From an uncultured Pelagibacteraceae bacterium (GTDB taxonomy: Bacteria > Pseudomonadota > Alphaproteobacteria > Pelagibacterales > Pelagibacteraceae): DNA of 64,000 nt. The translations under genes and the position numbers were made by a program. Each line of letters begins with the position of its first letter. The stretch's first letter is position 1. Below are positions 44,685 through 55,358 of the stretch, piece after piece. The DNA lies in NCBI GenBank assembly GCA_902624075.1, contig CACNWC010000001.1, positions 1 to 64,000 of the forward strand. The letters are read 5' to 3'. Under the pieces are notes generated by a model. The model was not told where the DNA came from. It saw only the letters and a list, made by a program, of their open reading frames with translations, and ran no database searches.

Positions 44685-45470
44685 ATGAGTTTAATGAAAG
44701 GTAAAAAAGGTTTAATCATGGGAGTTGCTAATGAAAGATCTATAGCTTGGGGTATTTCACAAAAACTAGCTGAAGCTGGTGCAGAACTTGCGTTTACTTA
44801 TTTAGGAGATGCCTTGAAAAAAAGAGTTATTCCTTTAGCTGATAAATTAAACTCAAAAGTAACATTTAGTTGTGATGTTGAAAAAAAAGAAGAAGTAATA
44901 AAATTATTTGAAGATATTAAATCACAATGGGGTGAAATTGATTTTGTTGTCCACGCAGTTGCTTTTTCAGATAAGTCAGAATTATCAGGTGAATATTTAA
45001 ATACAACCAGAGAAAATTTTTTAAGAAGTATGTTGATTTCATGTTTTTCATTTACCGAGGTAGCAAAAGAAGCATCAAAAGTAATGAAAAATGGTGGTAG
45101 CATGTTAACTTTAACCTACGAGTCTACTAAAGCAATTCCAAACTATAATGTAATGGGTGTTTGTAAGTCAGCTCTTGAAGCAAGTGTAAAATACCTTGCT
45201 AGAGATTTAGGAACTAAAAGCATAAGAGTAAATGCTATTAGTGCTGGACCAATTAAAACATTAGCTGCTTCGGCTATTGGAGATGCAAAATTCTTATATA
45301 AATGGAATGAAGATCATTCTTTCCTTAAAAGAAATGTAGATATTCACGATGTTGGAAATTCCGCATTATATCTACTAAGTAACCTTGCAAATGGTGTTAC
45401 TGGTGAAATTCATTATGTAGATGCTGGGTATAATAAGGTTGGGATGCCAGATCCTAAAAATATTACTTAA
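44685..45470 (+). CDS. fabI: Enoyl-ACP reductase (NADH)
   Basis: 261-residue short-chain dehydrogenase of the FabI branch. It has the glycine-rich loop GVANERSIAWGISQKL near residue 13, and the catalytic Tyr-x6-Lys in AIPNYNVMGVCKSALEAS near 155. It reduces the enoyl-ACP double bond, completing each elongation round. Last gene of the fab operon, followed by a hairpin terminator shared with pnp. Confidence 0.95.
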   Translation: MSLMKGKKGLIMGVANERSIAWGISQKLAEAGAELAFTYLGDALKKRVIPLADKLNSKVTFSCDVEKKEEVIKLFEDIKSQWGEIDFVVHAVAFSDKSELSGEYLNTTRENFLRSMLISCFSFTEVAKEASKVMKNGGSMLTLTYESTKAIPNYNVMGVCKSALEASVKYLARDLGTKSIRVNAISAGPIKTLAASAIGDAKFLYKWNEDHSFLKRNVDIHDVGNSALYLLSNLANGVTGEIHYVDAGYNKVGMPDPKNIT

Positions 45471-45506
45471 AATATAGTTAAATTTAGTAAAACTTTATTT
45501 GACAAA

Positions 45507-45536
45507 AAACCTCTCAAATTTTCATTCAAGGGGTTT
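45507..45536 (-). terminator. Intrinsic terminator between fabI and pnp
   Basis: Arms AAACCTCT and AGGGGTTT give an 8-bp stem with a 14-base loop. On the minus strand the stem runs straight into six T residues, ending the nusA-pnp transcript about 20 bases after the pnp stop. On the plus strand a weaker AAAATTTTTTATT follows, so it can also end the fab transcript. Confidence 0.8.
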
Positions 45537-45556
45537 AAAATTTTTTATTTAAGCTA

Positions 45557-47629
45557 TTATTTAGCAGCTTGTTTCATAGAAAGTTTAACTTTACCTCTAT
45601 CAAAACCAATTACTTTTACTTTTACTTCGTCGCCTTCTTTGACAACATCAGTCACTTTAGCTACTCTTTTATCTGCAAGTTCTGATATATGAACAAGTCC
45701 ATCTTGTTTTCCTAAGAAATTCACAAATGCTCCAAATTCCATAATTTTCATAACTTTACCTGAATAAATTTTATTTAATTCAGCTTTTGCGGTTATGTCT
45801 TTAATCATTTGCATGGCAATGTTTCTAGACTCTTCATCGGGAGCAGCAACAGTTACTACACCCTCATCATTTACATCAACTTTAGCACCTGATTTTTCAA
45901 CTATCTCTCTGATTGTCGCTCCACCTTTTCCAATAACAGCTGCAATATCTTTTTTATCGACTGAAATTTTTTCCATTTTTGGAGTATGTTTTCCAACATC
46001 TGCTCTTGAGGCTGATAGTGCTTTATTCATTTCACCTAAGATGTGGACTCTACCATCTTTAGCTTGGCTTAAAGCTTGCTCCATGATTTCAAATGTAATA
46101 CCAGTAATTTTAATATCCATTTGAAGTGAAGTAATCCCATCCTTAGTTCCAGCTACTTTAAAGTCCATATCACCTAAATGGTCTTCATCACCTAAAATAT
46201 CTGATAAGACACTAAAATCATCACCTTCTTTAATTAATCCCATTGCAATACCTGCTACAGGCTCCTTAATGGGTACTCCTGCATCCATTAATGCTAAAGA
46301 TGTTCCACAAACTGTGGCCATAGAAGAAGAGCCGTTAGATTCTGTAATTTCAGATACTACTCTGAAAGTATATGGAAATGTTTCTTTTGAAGGTAGAGAA
46401 GAATGAATAGCTCTCCACGCTAATTTACCATGACCTATTTCACGTCTTCCAGTTCCTATTCTTCCTGTCTCTCCAACTGAAAAAGGAGGAAAATTGTAAT
46501 GAAGCATAAATCTTTCTCTTTGCAATCCATCTAAACTCTCAATTCTTTGCTCATCATCAGATGTTCCTAGTGTAGCTGTTACAATTGCTTGAGTTTCTCC
46601 TCTCGTAAATAAAGCAGATCCATGTGTTCTGGGTAAAACACCAACTTCACATGAAATTGGTCTTACATCAGACAAACCTCTACCATCAATTCTATTTTTA
46701 TTTTTAAGGATATCTGTTCTTACTATTGATTTTTCAAGGTTTTTTAACTGACTATTTACATCAAGATCGGTATAATTTTCATTTTCCTCAAAGAGTTTTT
46801 TTGCTTTTTCAGTTATATCTGAAATTTGATTTGATCTATCTTGTTTATCTCTTGTAGCAAAAGCTTTTGTAAGATCTTTAGTAAATGTTGCATCAAGTTT
46901 TTTTCTAATTTCAGACAAGTCTTTTTTCTCAACTGTCCATTCAGGTTTTCTACATTCTTTTGCAAGTTCCTCAATCATTTTAATTACTGGAACAAAACCC
47001 TCATGACCAAATTTAACTGCATTAAGCATTTCTTCTTCAGTTAAACCATTTGCTTCAGACTCAACCATAAGTACAGCATCTTTTGTACCTGCAACAACTA
47101 AGTCTAAACTTGAGTTTTCTAATTCAACTTTAGACGGGTTTAAAACATATTTTCCATTAATAAATCCAACTCTAGAAGCTCCAACGGGTCCCATAAATGG
47201 CATGCCTGAAATAGCTAATGCAGCAGATGATGCTATAATTGATAAAATATCTGCCTCATTTTCTTTATCATAAGAAATTACAGTTGGTAATAACTGTACT
47301 TCATTTTTAAATTCATCAGGAAACAAAGGTCTGATTGGTCTATCAATTAATCTTGAAATTAATGTTTCACTTTCAGTTGGTCTTGCTTCTCTTTTAAAAT
47401 ATCCTCCTGGAATTTTTCCAGCTGCATAATATTTCTCTTGATAATTCACAGATAGTGGAAAGTAGTCCATATCAGGATTTACTTTTTTTGCTCCAACTAC
47501 TGTTGCTAAGACAACTGTCTCACCACATGTAGCTATTATTGCACCATCTGCCTGTCTTGCTACTTTACCTGTTTCTAAACTTATTTTCTTTCCTGCTACT
47601 TCAATTTCCTTCTTATATACTTTAAACAT
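45557..47629 (-). CDS. pnp: Polyribonucleotide nucleotidyltransferase (PNPase)
   Basis: 690 residues. There are two RNase PH domains; the catalytic one has [14 protein letters not shown] near residue 400 and [17 protein letters not shown] with [18 protein letters not shown] near 490. The KH domain ([13 protein letters not shown] near 560) and the S1 domain ([28 protein letters not shown] near 625) follow. It degrades RNA 3' to 5' by phosphorolysis. It is the last gene of the nusA-infB-rbfA-rpsO-pnp run. Confidence 0.97.
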   Translation of the reverse strand: MFKVYKKEIEVAGKKISLETGKVARQADGAIIATCGETVVLATVVGAKKVNPDMDYFPLSVNYQEKYYAAGKIPGGYFKREARPTESETLISRLIDRPIRPLFPDEFKNEVQLLPTVISYDKENEADILSIIASSAALAISGMPFMGPVGASRVGFINGKYVLNPSKVELENSSLDLVVAGTKDAVLMVESEANGLTEEEMLNAVKFGHEGFVPVIKMIEELAKECRKPEWTVEKKDLSEIRKKLDATFTKDLTKAFATRDKQDRSNQISDITEKAKKLFEENENYTDLDVNSQLKNLEKSIVRTDILKNKNRIDGRGLSDVRPISCEVGVLPRTHGSALFTRGETQAIVTATLGTSDDEQRIESLDGLQRERFMLHYNFPPFSVGETGRIGTGRREIGHGKLAWRAIHSSLPSKETFPYTFRVVSEITESNGSSSMATVCGTSLALMDAGVPIKEPVAGIAMGLIKEGDDFSVLSDILGDEDHLGDMDFKVAGTKDGITSLQMDIKITGITFEIMEQALSQAKDGRVHILGEMNKALSASRADVGKHTPKMEKISVDKKDIAAVIGKGGATIREIVEKSGAKVDVNDEGVVTVAAPDEESRNIAMQMIKDITAKAELNKIYSGKVMKIMEFGAFVNFLGKQDGLVHISELADKRVAKVTDVVKEGDEVKVKVIGFDRGKVKLSMKQAAK

Positions 47630-47684
47630 TTCATTTCCATTTCGTTTCGTTCATTACTTTTTTCAGTTCCATCTATTTTGATTT

Positions 47685-47933
47685 CTATTTTCTTAAATTC
47701 AATTTCGACAGCACATTTTTATATGAATCAATCTTATTCTTTTTAAGATAGTCCAATAACTTTTTCCTTTTATTTACCGCCTTTAACAATCCAACAGATG
47801 AATGTTTGTCTTTTTTGAATTGTTTTACATGTTTTGATAAATTTTCTATTTTTTCTGTAAGTAATCCGATTTGAATTTCTGACGATCCAGTATCTTTATC
47901 ATGGATCGATAACTCTTTTATTTTTTTATTCAT
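47685..47933 (-). CDS. rpsO: 30S ribosomal protein S15
   Basis: 82 residues, a few shorter than the usual 89 at the N-terminus. The core DTGSSEIQIGLLTEKIENLSKH and the RNA-binding SSVGLLKAVNKRKKLLDYLKK are intact. S15 nucleates assembly of the 30S platform. It sits between rbfA and pnp; the truB gene often found in this interval is absent. Confidence 0.95.
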   Translation of the reverse strand: MNKKIKELSIHDKDTGSSEIQIGLLTEKIENLSKHVKQFKKDKHSSVGLLKAVNKRKKLLDYLKKNKIDSYKNVLSKLNLRK

Positions 47934-47945
47934 TATTATTTTTCC

Positions 47946-48314
47946 TTATTTATTTGTTTGTTTAATTAAATTTTCTATTTTTTCTGCATATTCAAAAGAC
48001 TCATCTTTTCTAAAAAGAATTTTTGGTAAAAATTTAATCATCACTTTTTGTGATAAGATTTTTCTTATTAAAAAAGAATACTCTTTTAGTTTTTCAATTA
48101 CCTGATCTGCGTTTTTGCCTCCCAAAGGTAATACATATGCTTTTGCAATTTTTAAATCTTGACTCATTTTTACTTCTGTCACTGTTATAGTATTTGTTTC
48201 TAAATTTGGCAATTTAGCCTCATTTCTGATAAAAATCATACTCAAAGATTGTTTAATCATTTCTCCGACTCTTAACTGCCTTTGAGATACTGGTTTTCCT
48301 ATTCTATCAGCCAT
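47946..48314 (-). CDS. rbfA: Ribosome-binding factor A
   Basis: 122 residues with the RbfA KH-like fold: QRQLRVGEMIKQSLSMIFIRNEA at the N-terminus, ITVTEVKMSQDLKIAKAYVLPLGG in the middle, and ILFRKDESFEYAEKIENLI at the end. It assists late 30S maturation and cold adaptation. The start codon overlaps the infB stop region by one base, so translation is coupled. Confidence 0.93.
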   Translation of the reverse strand: MADRIGKPVSQRQLRVGEMIKQSLSMIFIRNEAKLPNLETNTITVTEVKMSQDLKIAKAYVLPLGGKNADQVIEKLKEYSFLIRKILSQKVMIKFLPKILFRKDESFEYAEKIENLIKQTNK

Positions 48315-50527
48315 TATATTGTTCTTTCTTTTGATATTATATTAAATGCTTCTATTGTATCGTTTTTTTGAAAATCCATATAGTCTTTTAGTGTAATCCC
48401 GCATTCTTGACCATTATTAACTTGTTTTACTTGGTTTTTTTCTCTGAAAATACTCCCAATTTTTCCAGTAAAAATAATTGTTCCATCTCTAATTATTCTT
48501 ACACTTGAACTACTTAGTATCTCACCATCTGTTACTTTAGAACCAGCAACTTTCCCTGCGCCTGAAACTTTAAATATTTCTAAAACTTGAGCAGTACCAG
48601 TTATTTTTTCTTCTATATCAGGAGTTAGTAGACCTGACATTTTTTGTTTAACAAAATCTATTACCTCATAAATTATGTTATATGAAGTAATTTTAATTTT
48701 TTCATTTTCAGCTAATTTTTTTGCTTCTTTGCTAGGTTTTACATTAAATGCTATCAAAACAGCTTTTGAAGCTTTTGCTAAAGTTACATCTGTTTCAGTA
48801 ACCATCCCTATATCTGACAAAATTATCTTGGGTTTGACTTCCTCATGTTTAATTTGACTTATAGCATTTTTAATTGCCTCTGATGAACCATGAACATCTG
48901 ATTTAATTATTAAATTTAGTTCTTCAGACGATTTATCCGAAAATGCAGACTCTTGAGTTGCAAAGGATAGAGGATTTTTACCATCTTTTGATTCCTGAGC
49001 TCTACTTTGGCTTAATGATTTTGCCTCTTTTTCATTGTCTAAAACTATGAAATCATCTCCTGCTTTTGCGGCACCATTTATTCCTAATATCTCTACTGGA
49101 GTTGAGGGCAATGCTTTTTCAATTGCTTCACCTTTATCATTAATGATTGCTCTTACTTTACCCCACCTCAGTCCACTTACAAAAAAATCTCCTTTTTTAA
49201 TAGTTCCAGAAGTTACAATCATTGTTGCAACTGGACCTCTACCTGTATCTATTTTAGATTCTAATACAACTCCAGTCGCTTTAGAGTCAAAATCAGTTTT
49301 TAAATCTAAAATTTCTGCTTGAAGAATGATAGCTTCTATTAGTTTATTGATGTTTAATTTTGTTTTTGCCGAAATTTCTACCATTAAAGTATCACCTGAT
49401 AATTCTTCTGCAATTAATTCATGTTCCAACAATTGATTTTTTATTTTTTGCGGATCTGAGTCAGGTAAATCACATTTATTGATAGCAACTACTATCGGAA
49501 CTTTAGCAGCTTTTGCATGTTTAATTGACTCTACAGTTTGAGGTTTTACTCCATCATCAGCAGCAACTACTAATACAACAATATCAGTCAATTTTGAACC
49601 CCTTGCTCTCATTTCAGTAAAAGCAGCGTGTCCTGGTGTATCGATAAAAGTTAATTTTTTTGATTGATTTTCAATTTGATAAGCTCCAATATGTTGAGTA
49701 ATTCCTCCAAATTCACCTGATACAACATTTGCGCTTCTTAAAACATCTAACACTGACGTCTTTCCATGATCAACATGACCCATAACAGTAATTATTGGAG
49801 GTCTATTTTTTAAATTCTCAGTTCTTGACTCTTTTATTTTTTGAATTATTTCTTCAGCTTTTTTTTCTCTTATCGGATTATGACCAAATTCCTTAACTAA
49901 ATATTCTGCTGTATCAGCGGCTAATGATTGATTTATAGTAACATTTACTCCCATACCAAATAAAAATTTAATTACATTACTTGATTGTTCAGCCATTCTA
50001 TTAGCTAATTCTCTAACGGTTATGGCCTCAGGAATATTTATATCCCTTTTAACTTGTTTTAAACTCTCGCTATTTTCCTCTTTATTAGAATTTTTAAGTT
50101 CTTTTTGTCTCGCTCTTTTCACAGATGCTAAACTTCTCTCTCTTGTTTCAATCTCATCACTCAAAGCTCTAGAAACTGTAAGCTTTACTTCTCTCTTTTT
50201 TGGACCTAATTTAGATTTCTTATCTTTATCAACATCACTTTTTAATCTTTTTGTTGCTCTTTGCTCTGCAAGTTTTCGCCTCTCAAAATCACTTGCTCCA
50301 AATGAAGTTTTTGATGGAAAGTTTGGTTTAAGTTGAAAATTTTTTTTAAAATTACTTGTTGTAGATCTAAAACCTGTAGGCTTACCGTGTATACCCTTTG
50401 CAATAGGTTTATTTTTCTGTTTATCGATTACGACTGTTTTTTTGTTTTGATTTTTTGAGTGATCAAAATTCTTAAATGATTTTTTGGGACTTCCAGAGAT
50501 AGTTAGTTTTGTTTTTTTTTTCTCCAT
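48314..50527 (-). CDS. infB: Translation initiation factor IF-2
   Basis: 737 residues, on the short side because the variable N-terminal region is reduced to a basic low-complexity stretch of about 150 residues. The IF2_N domain is near residue 165 ([21 protein letters not shown]). The GTPase has [12 protein letters not shown] (G1), DTPGHAAF (G3) and NKCDLP (G4). Domains II-IV complete fMet-tRNA binding. It starts 10 bases after nusA; no ylxR gene lies between. Confidence 0.96.
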   Translation of the reverse strand: MEKKKTKLTISGSPKKSFKNFDHSKNQNKKTVVIDKQKNKPIAKGIHGKPTGFRSTTSNFKKNFQLKPNFPSKTSFGASDFERRKLAEQRATKRLKSDVDKDKKSKLGPKKREVKLTVSRALSDEIETRERSLASVKRARQKELKNSNKEENSESLKQVKRDINIPEAITVRELANRMAEQSSNVIKFLFGMGVNVTINQSLAADTAEYLVKEFGHNPIREKKAEEIIQKIKESRTENLKNRPPIITVMGHVDHGKTSVLDVLRSANVVSGEFGGITQHIGAYQIENQSKKLTFIDTPGHAAFTEMRARGSKLTDIVVLVVAADDGVKPQTVESIKHAKAAKVPIVVAINKCDLPDSDPQKIKNQLLEHELIAEELSGDTLMVEISAKTKLNINKLIEAIILQAEILDLKTDFDSKATGVVLESKIDTGRGPVATMIVTSGTIKKGDFFVSGLRWGKVRAIINDKGEAIEKALPSTPVEILGINGAAKAGDDFIVLDNEKEAKSLSQSRAQESKDGKNPLSFATQESAFSDKSSEELNLIIKSDVHGSSEAIKNAISQIKHEEVKPKIILSDIGMVTETDVTLAKASKAVLIAFNVKPSKEAKKLAENEKIKITSYNIIYEVIDFVKQKMSGLLTPDIEEKITGTAQVLEIFKVSGAGKVAGSKVTDGEILSSSSVRIIRDGTIIFTGKIGSIFREKNQVKQVNNGQECGITLKDYMDFQKNDTIEAFNIISKERTI

Positions 50528-50537
50528 TTATCATACC

Positions 50538-52091
50538 TCAATCTTTGTAGACTATATTTCTAGCTGACATTATTAATTCATCAGCCTCTGCTTTTGATAA
50601 AGCAAAATCTTCTAGATAACCTTGGATTTTGATTCTTTCACCTTTAACTATATCAAAACCTCCTGTTAACTCATCTGATGCAAGATCTGCAAAATCTTCC
50701 AAGTTTAATATTTTTTGTTCACCAAGTGTTACCAACATACCCGGTGTTAAACCTTTAAGGCTAATTAAATCATCTGCTAAACCCAAATCTTTAATTCTTT
50801 TTGAAATATCCTCTTGATCTTTTTTATAAAACTCATTAGCTCTTTCAATTAAAGCTTTAGCAGTTTCTTCTTCTATACCCTCAATTTTTATTAAATTTTC
50901 AACTGAACTATCTTTAATATCATCAATTGTAGAAAAACCCTCTGCTACTAAAAGCTGTCCCAAAGTTTCATCTAATTCTAAATTTTTAACAAAATTTTCA
51001 GTTTTTTCTTTAAATTCCAATTGTCTTCGATCTGAATCTTCCTGATCTGTCATTATATTTATTTCATAATTTAGTAACTTCGTTGCAAGTCTTACATTTT
51101 GACCTCTACGACCGATCGCTTTACTAAGATTTTCCTCTGTCAAAATTACATCCAATTTTTTTCTTTCATTATCTACATTAACTCTTTGAACTTCTGCAGG
51201 AGACAAAGCATTTGAGACTAAGATTGCAGGATCTTCTGACCAATTAACAATGTCAATTTTTTCACCCTGTAATTCATTCACTACAGCTTGAACTCTTGAT
51301 CCTCTCATTCCAACACAAGCACCAACAGGGTCAAGAGACGTATCAACAGCTTTTACACATATTTTTGCTCTACTGCCTGGATCTCTTGAAGAAGATTTTA
51401 TTTCAATTAGTCCATCATAAATTTCTGGTACTTCTTGTACAAATAATTTTTCCATAAATTTCGGATGAGCTCGAGATAAAAAAATCTGTTGACCTCTTGT
51501 TTCTCTTCTTACATCATAACAATAAGCTTTTATTCTATCTCCTGCTTTAATATTTTCTCTTGGAATTAACTCATTTTTTTGAATGATTGCTTCAGTTCTT
51601 CCAAGGTCTGTTATAACATTTCCGAATTCTAATCTTTTTACAATTCCACTTAAAATAGTATCTTTTTTATCAATAAAATCATTATATTGTCTCTCTCTCT
51701 CAGCTTCTCTAACATTAAAATTTATTACTTGTTTGGCAGTTTGAGCTGCTATTCTACCAAAATCAAATGAAGGTAAAGGTTGTAAAATTTCATCTCCAAT
51801 TTTTTTTTCCTTATTATTTTGATCTAGATTAATAGCATCTTCTATTTTTATTTCTGTGTTGGAATTCTCTGGATTTTCAGAGATAACTAATTTTCTAAAA
51901 ATTTCGATATCACCGTTATCTCGATTTATTAAGACCTTTATTTCATTATCCTGACCAAATTTTGATTTTGCAGCTTTAGCAATTCCACTCTCCATAGATG
52001 ATATTATTAATTCTTTATCTATAGACTTTTCTAAGGCGACAGCCTCTGCTATTCTTAATAGTTCTAATTTATCTGCTCTTTTATTTAACAT
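50538..52091 (-). CDS. nusA: Transcription termination/antitermination factor NusA
   Basis: 517 residues from the ATG at 52091 (MLNKRADKLELLRIAEAVALEK). The track's 52145 start would translate a terminator hairpin and is rejected. The N-terminal polymerase-binding domain, S1 domain (GIVKRLEFGNVITDLG near 130) and two KH domains (GACVGMRGSRVQAVV, AIGRRGQNVRLA) are present. Two acidic repeats follow at the C-terminus. GGAAG precedes the ATG as ribosome site. NusA modulates pausing, termination and antitermination. Confidence 0.94.
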   Translation of the reverse strand: MLNKRADKLELLRIAEAVALEKSIDKELIISSMESGIAKAAKSKFGQDNEIKVLINRDNGDIEIFRKLVISENPENSNTEIKIEDAINLDQNNKEKKIGDEILQPLPSFDFGRIAAQTAKQVINFNVREAERERQYNDFIDKKDTILSGIVKRLEFGNVITDLGRTEAIIQKNELIPRENIKAGDRIKAYCYDVRRETRGQQIFLSRAHPKFMEKLFVQEVPEIYDGLIEIKSSSRDPGSRAKICVKAVDTSLDPVGACVGMRGSRVQAVVNELQGEKIDIVNWSEDPAILVSNALSPAEVQRVNVDNERKKLDVILTEENLSKAIGRRGQNVRLATKLLNYEINIMTDQEDSDRRQLEFKEKTENFVKNLELDETLGQLLVAEGFSTIDDIKDSSVENLIKIEGIEEETAKALIERANEFYKKDQEDISKRIKDLGLADDLISLKGLTPGMLVTLGEQKILNLEDFADLASDELTGGFDIVKGERIKIQGYLEDFALSKAEADELIMSARNIVYKD

Positions 52092-52105
52092 TTTTTGTTT
52101 CTTCC

Positions 52106-52132
52106 AAAAAAAAATGGGCTTAAGCCCATTTT
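52106..52132 (-). terminator. Terminator/attenuator hairpin in the nusA leader
   Basis: A perfect palindrome centred on AATGGGCTTAAGCCCATT folds into a 9-bp stem with a TTAA loop on the minus strand, followed by nine T residues. This is a textbook intrinsic terminator ending only 14 bases before the nusA ATG and about 60 bases after the metK stop. No promoter fits between hairpin and nusA, so nusA-pnp expression requires read-through. Confidence 0.85.
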
Positions 52133-52157
52133 GATAATTCAACAATGTACGTTGGTA

Positions 52158-52185
52158 TATATATTAAAGTTTTTTAATTATTCAA
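52158..52185 (-). promoter_or_regulatory. Candidate nusA promoter upstream of the attenuator
   Basis: The minus strand carries TTGAAT (52180-52185), a 16-base spacer and TATATA (52158-52163), 6 bases past the metK stop. Transcription would begin near 52151 and run through the hairpin into nusA. In this AT-rich DNA such boxes arise easily, so support is modest. Confidence 0.35.
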
Positions 52186-52191
52186 TACAAA

Positions 52192-53361
52192 CTATTTAGA
52201 AAATAAGCCTGATTTATCTGTTTTTTCCCAAGAAAATGACCCATCTTGTTCTGGCTCTCTACCAAAATGGCCATACGCTGATGTTTTTTCATATATTGGT
52301 TTATTTAACCCAAGCATCTCTCTTATTCCTCGAGGACTTAAATCAAAATTTTCTTTAATTTTTTCTTCTACAAATTTATTCTTATCCAAATCATTATCAA
52401 AAAGACTTACATAAATAGAAAGTGGTTTTGAAACTCCTATAGCGTAAGCTAATTGTATTAAACACTTATCTGCAATTTTTGAGGCAACAATATTTTTTGC
52501 AATATATCTGGCTGCATAAGCTGCAGATCTATCAACCTTGGTTGGATCTTTACCAGAAAAAGCACCGCCACCATGTGGTGCAGCTCCGCCATATGTATCT
52601 ACAATAATTTTTCTTCCTGTTAAGCCACAATCTCCATCAGGACCTCCTATTACAAAATTTCCAGTTGGATTTACGTAAAACTCTTTATTTTCAAAACCTT
52701 CCATAAATTCTTTGGGAATTGAGTCAATCATATATGGTCTTAATAATTCTCTAACTTGATCTTGATTTATATCGGCTGAATGTTGTGAAGATATTACAAC
52801 AGATTTTACTTTTGATGGTTTACCATTAATATATTCAAAAGTTACTTGGCTTTTAGAGTCAGGTTCAATATTTTTTAATTTTCCAGATTTTCTATCTTGT
52901 GCCATTAATCTTAAAATTTTGTGTGAATAATGAATTGGAGCTGGCATTAAAACATCAGTTTCGTTACAAGCATAACCAAACATAATTCCTTGATCACCAG
53001 CACCCTCATCCTTATTGCCAGCCGAATCTACTCCCATTGCAATATCTTCTGATTGTGAGTGTAAATGACTTTCTATTTTAGTTGCTTCCTTCCACGTAAA
53101 ACCATCTTGGTCATAACCAATATCTTTTATACAATCTCTTACTTTATTAATTAAATCATCTTTTTTTATCTCGGGTCCTCTAACTTCGCCTGCTAGAACA
53201 ACTTTATTTGTTGTAGTGAGTGTTTCACAAGCAACTCTTGAATGAGGATCACTTGATAAATAAGTATCAACGACCATATCAGAAATTCTATCTGATACTT
53301 TGTCTGGATGACCCTCTGAAACTGACTCACTTGTAAAAAGAAAATTTTTTAAATTATTCAT
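52192..53361 (-). CDS. metK: S-adenosylmethionine synthetase
   Basis: 389 residues. Signatures: [18 protein letters not shown] near residue 12, [16 protein letters not shown] near 120, and [19 protein letters not shown] near 262. It makes SAM from methionine and ATP. It overlaps lnt by 8 bases, continuing the lnt-metK order. The trmB and rimP genes that commonly follow are absent; the nusA leader comes next. No SAM riboswitch is apparent because the gene has no leader. Confidence 0.96.
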   Translation of the reverse strand: MNNLKNFLFTSESVSEGHPDKVSDRISDMVVDTYLSSDPHSRVACETLTTTNKVVLAGEVRGPEIKKDDLINKVRDCIKDIGYDQDGFTWKEATKIESHLHSQSEDIAMGVDSAGNKDEGAGDQGIMFGYACNETDVLMPAPIHYSHKILRLMAQDRKSGKLKNIEPDSKSQVTFEYINGKPSKVKSVVISSQHSADINQDQVRELLRPYMIDSIPKEFMEGFENKEFYVNPTGNFVIGGPDGDCGLTGRKIIVDTYGGAAPHGGGAFSGKDPTKVDRSAAYAARYIAKNIVASKIADKCLIQLAYAIGVSKPLSIYVSLFDNDLDKNKFVEEKIKENFDLSPRGIREMLGLNKPIYEKTSAYGHFGREPEQDGSFSWEKTDKSGLFSK

Positions 53362-54895
53362 TTTTGAACCTATTAAATGAAAAAATTAAAAAAATATACA
53401 ACAAAATTAATATTAAAAATATTTTGTTTCCATATATAGAAAAAACTGTCGGCTCTATATCTCTTCTATGAGTAAAATCAATATAACCATCTTTTCCATA
53501 TTCTACTTTTTTTTCAATCTGTCCTAATGGGTTAATTATAACTCCCATTCCATTATTAGCAGATCTAACGACATATTTACCGCTCTCTATCGCTCTAAAA
53601 ATACTATGCACTAAATGTTGTTGGGGTCCGGCAGAATTTCCAAACCATCCATCCTCAGAAATGTTCAAGATATAATCAAAATCAAAATTATTTGAGAGCT
53701 TACCAGTATAAATTATCTCGTAACAAATAAGAGGTAAAAAATTTAAACCTTCAAAATCATTTTCAAATTCAATAATTTTTCTTTGTTCGCCACTAGTAAA
53801 TGATCCAAAATTATTTGTAATTGTTTCTAAACCAATCTTGTTTAAAAAATCTTCAAAAGGTAAAAATTCACCAAAAGGAACTAAATTAACCTTATTATAA
53901 TCCTTTATTAAATTCAGATTATTATCAAATACTGAAAATGAATTAAAAAATTTATATTGCTCTTTATTTATTGACCTATTTGTTATTCCAAGACCAATCA
54001 AATGATTTTTAGTAAAATTACTTTTAAATAAATCACTATATAAAATTAATTGATTTTGATATGTGTCGGGAATTATTCCTTCTGGCCATAAAAAAAAAGT
54101 TTTTTTTTGGGGATCAGGAGAGCTTATATTTATTAATTCGTTTAAAACATTTTCTGTATCTATGTTTTTATAAAATCTATCTAAACTTATATTCAAACTT
54201 ATAATTCTTACTGTGTATGGGTTTTCTTTTAATTCGTTGCTAACAAAGGATTTTTTATATGAAGCACTATAAATTAACAAAAAAATAGGAAATAATAATA
54301 AAATTATTGATACTACAATTTCTTTTTTTGATTTTCTCAAAATATAAATCGCCGGTGTTATAAAAATACTAATTACTAAAAGATTCAATGAATAAGTTCC
54401 TATAACTGAGAGGAAGCTTAAGAATTCTATATTATCTGAAAAACTATAGACTATTAAATTCCATGGGAAACCAGTTAAAATGTTTCCTCTTATGAATTCA
54501 ACTAATCCAAATAAAAGAGAAAAAAGAAAAAATGCACTTGTTACATTTTTAAAATTCAAAATATAAAAAATAAATGTAACTATTCCATAAAATAGAGCTA
54601 AAAAAGCAGGGATTAAAACAAGAGCTATAGGTACTAAGAAATTAAAATCTTGATCAAATGTAAGAGAAATAGTTATCCAATATATGTTTGTTATAAAATA
54701 ACCAAAACCAAACAACCACCCATATAAAAAGGAAATTTTTTTATTAGAATAATTTAAATTTTTAAACAAAAAAATAAAGAAAATACTAAATGTAAAAAAA
54801 TTTATCAAAAAGAAATTAAATGGTGGAAGACTCAAGGAGCTAAGTGCGCCTATAGTTAATAAAAAAAAAGTATCTAATATAATTTTTCTTTTCAA
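53354..54895 (-). CDS. lnt: Apolipoprotein N-acyltransferase
   Basis: 513 residues. About seven hydrophobic helices fill the first 210 residues, followed by a periplasmic nitrilase domain with the catalytic triad: Glu in [10 protein letters not shown], Lys in [12 protein letters not shown] and Cys in [11 protein letters not shown] last membrane helix ends the protein. It adds the third acyl chain to lipoproteins, such as the LptM-like protein in this window. It is one base from ybeY. Confidence 0.94.
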   Translation of the reverse strand: MKRKIILDTFFLLTIGALSSLSLPPFNFFLINFFTFSIFFIFLFKNLNYSNKKISFLYGWLFGFGYFITNIYWITISLTFDQDFNFLVPIALVLIPAFLALFYGIVTFIFYILNFKNVTSAFFLFSLLFGLVEFIRGNILTGFPWNLIVYSFSDNIEFLSFLSVIGTYSLNLLVISIFITPAIYILRKSKKEIVVSIILLLFPIFLLIYSASYKKSFVSNELKENPYTVRIISLNISLDRFYKNIDTENVLNELINISSPDPQKKTFFLWPEGIIPDTYQNQLILYSDLFKSNFTKNHLIGLGITNRSINKEQYKFFNSFSVFDNNLNLIKDYNKVNLVPFGEFLPFEDFLNKIGLETITNNFGSFTSGEQRKIIEFENDFEGLNFLPLICYEIIYTGKLSNNFDFDYILNISEDGWFGNSAGPQQHLVHSIFRAIESGKYVVRSANNGMGVIINPLGQIEKKVEYGKDGYIDFTHRRDIEPTVFSIYGNKIFLILILLYIFLIFSFNRFKNE

Positions 54896-54896
54896 T

Positions 54897-55358
54897 TTAA
54901 TTTATAAATTTCTGAACAGATCTAAAAATTTTTTGTTCTTCATTAAGCATTTTTATATAATCTTTTTTTTTAATATGATCAAAATCTAATAAATGTAAAA
55001 AACCATGAATAAAGATTTTAGCTACTTTCTCCTTAAAATTAGATGTGCTTAAGTTTTTAGATTTATTCATATAATTAAAGCTAATAATAATGTCTCCTAA
55101 ATAATTTTCTCTCAATTTTCTCGATTTTTGATGAAATGGAAATGATAAAATATCTGTATGTTTATTTTTATTTCTAAATTTTTTATTTAGTCTCTTTATA
55201 TTTTTATTATTTGAAAGCAATAAAGTCAGATAAATTTTCTTATTAGCAAATTGAAATCTTTTGGGAAAAAACTTACATAAATTATTAAAAAAAATTTCTT
55301 TTTTTTTTATTTTTTTTGCCCAAGATTTATCCTCGGAGAGTACATTAACTTTGATCAT
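54897..55358 (-). CDS. ybeY: Endoribonuclease YbeY (rRNA maturation)
   Basis: 153 residues from the ATG at 55358; the track start at 55382 is eight codons earlier and deeper inside phoH. The zinc-binding motif HGFLHLLDFDH near residue 120 and NKHTDILSFPF near 75 define the family. YbeY processes 16S rRNA 3' ends and takes part in ribosome quality control. It overlaps the phoH end by 14 bases, a usual pairing. Confidence 0.92.
   Translation of the reverse strand: MIKVNVLSEDKSWAKKIKKKEIFFNNLCKFFPKRFQFANKKIYLTLLLSNNKNIKRLNKKFRNKNKHTDILSFPFHQKSRKLRENYLGDIIISFNYMNKSKNLSTSNFKEKVAKIFIHGFLHLLDFDHIKKKDYIKMLNEEQKIFRSVQKFIN

Noticed and set aside
52092-52145. Longer NusA start given by the ORF track
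   Set aside because: It would translate the terminator hairpin and T-run; the internal ATG has a good ribosome site and matches the family N-terminus.
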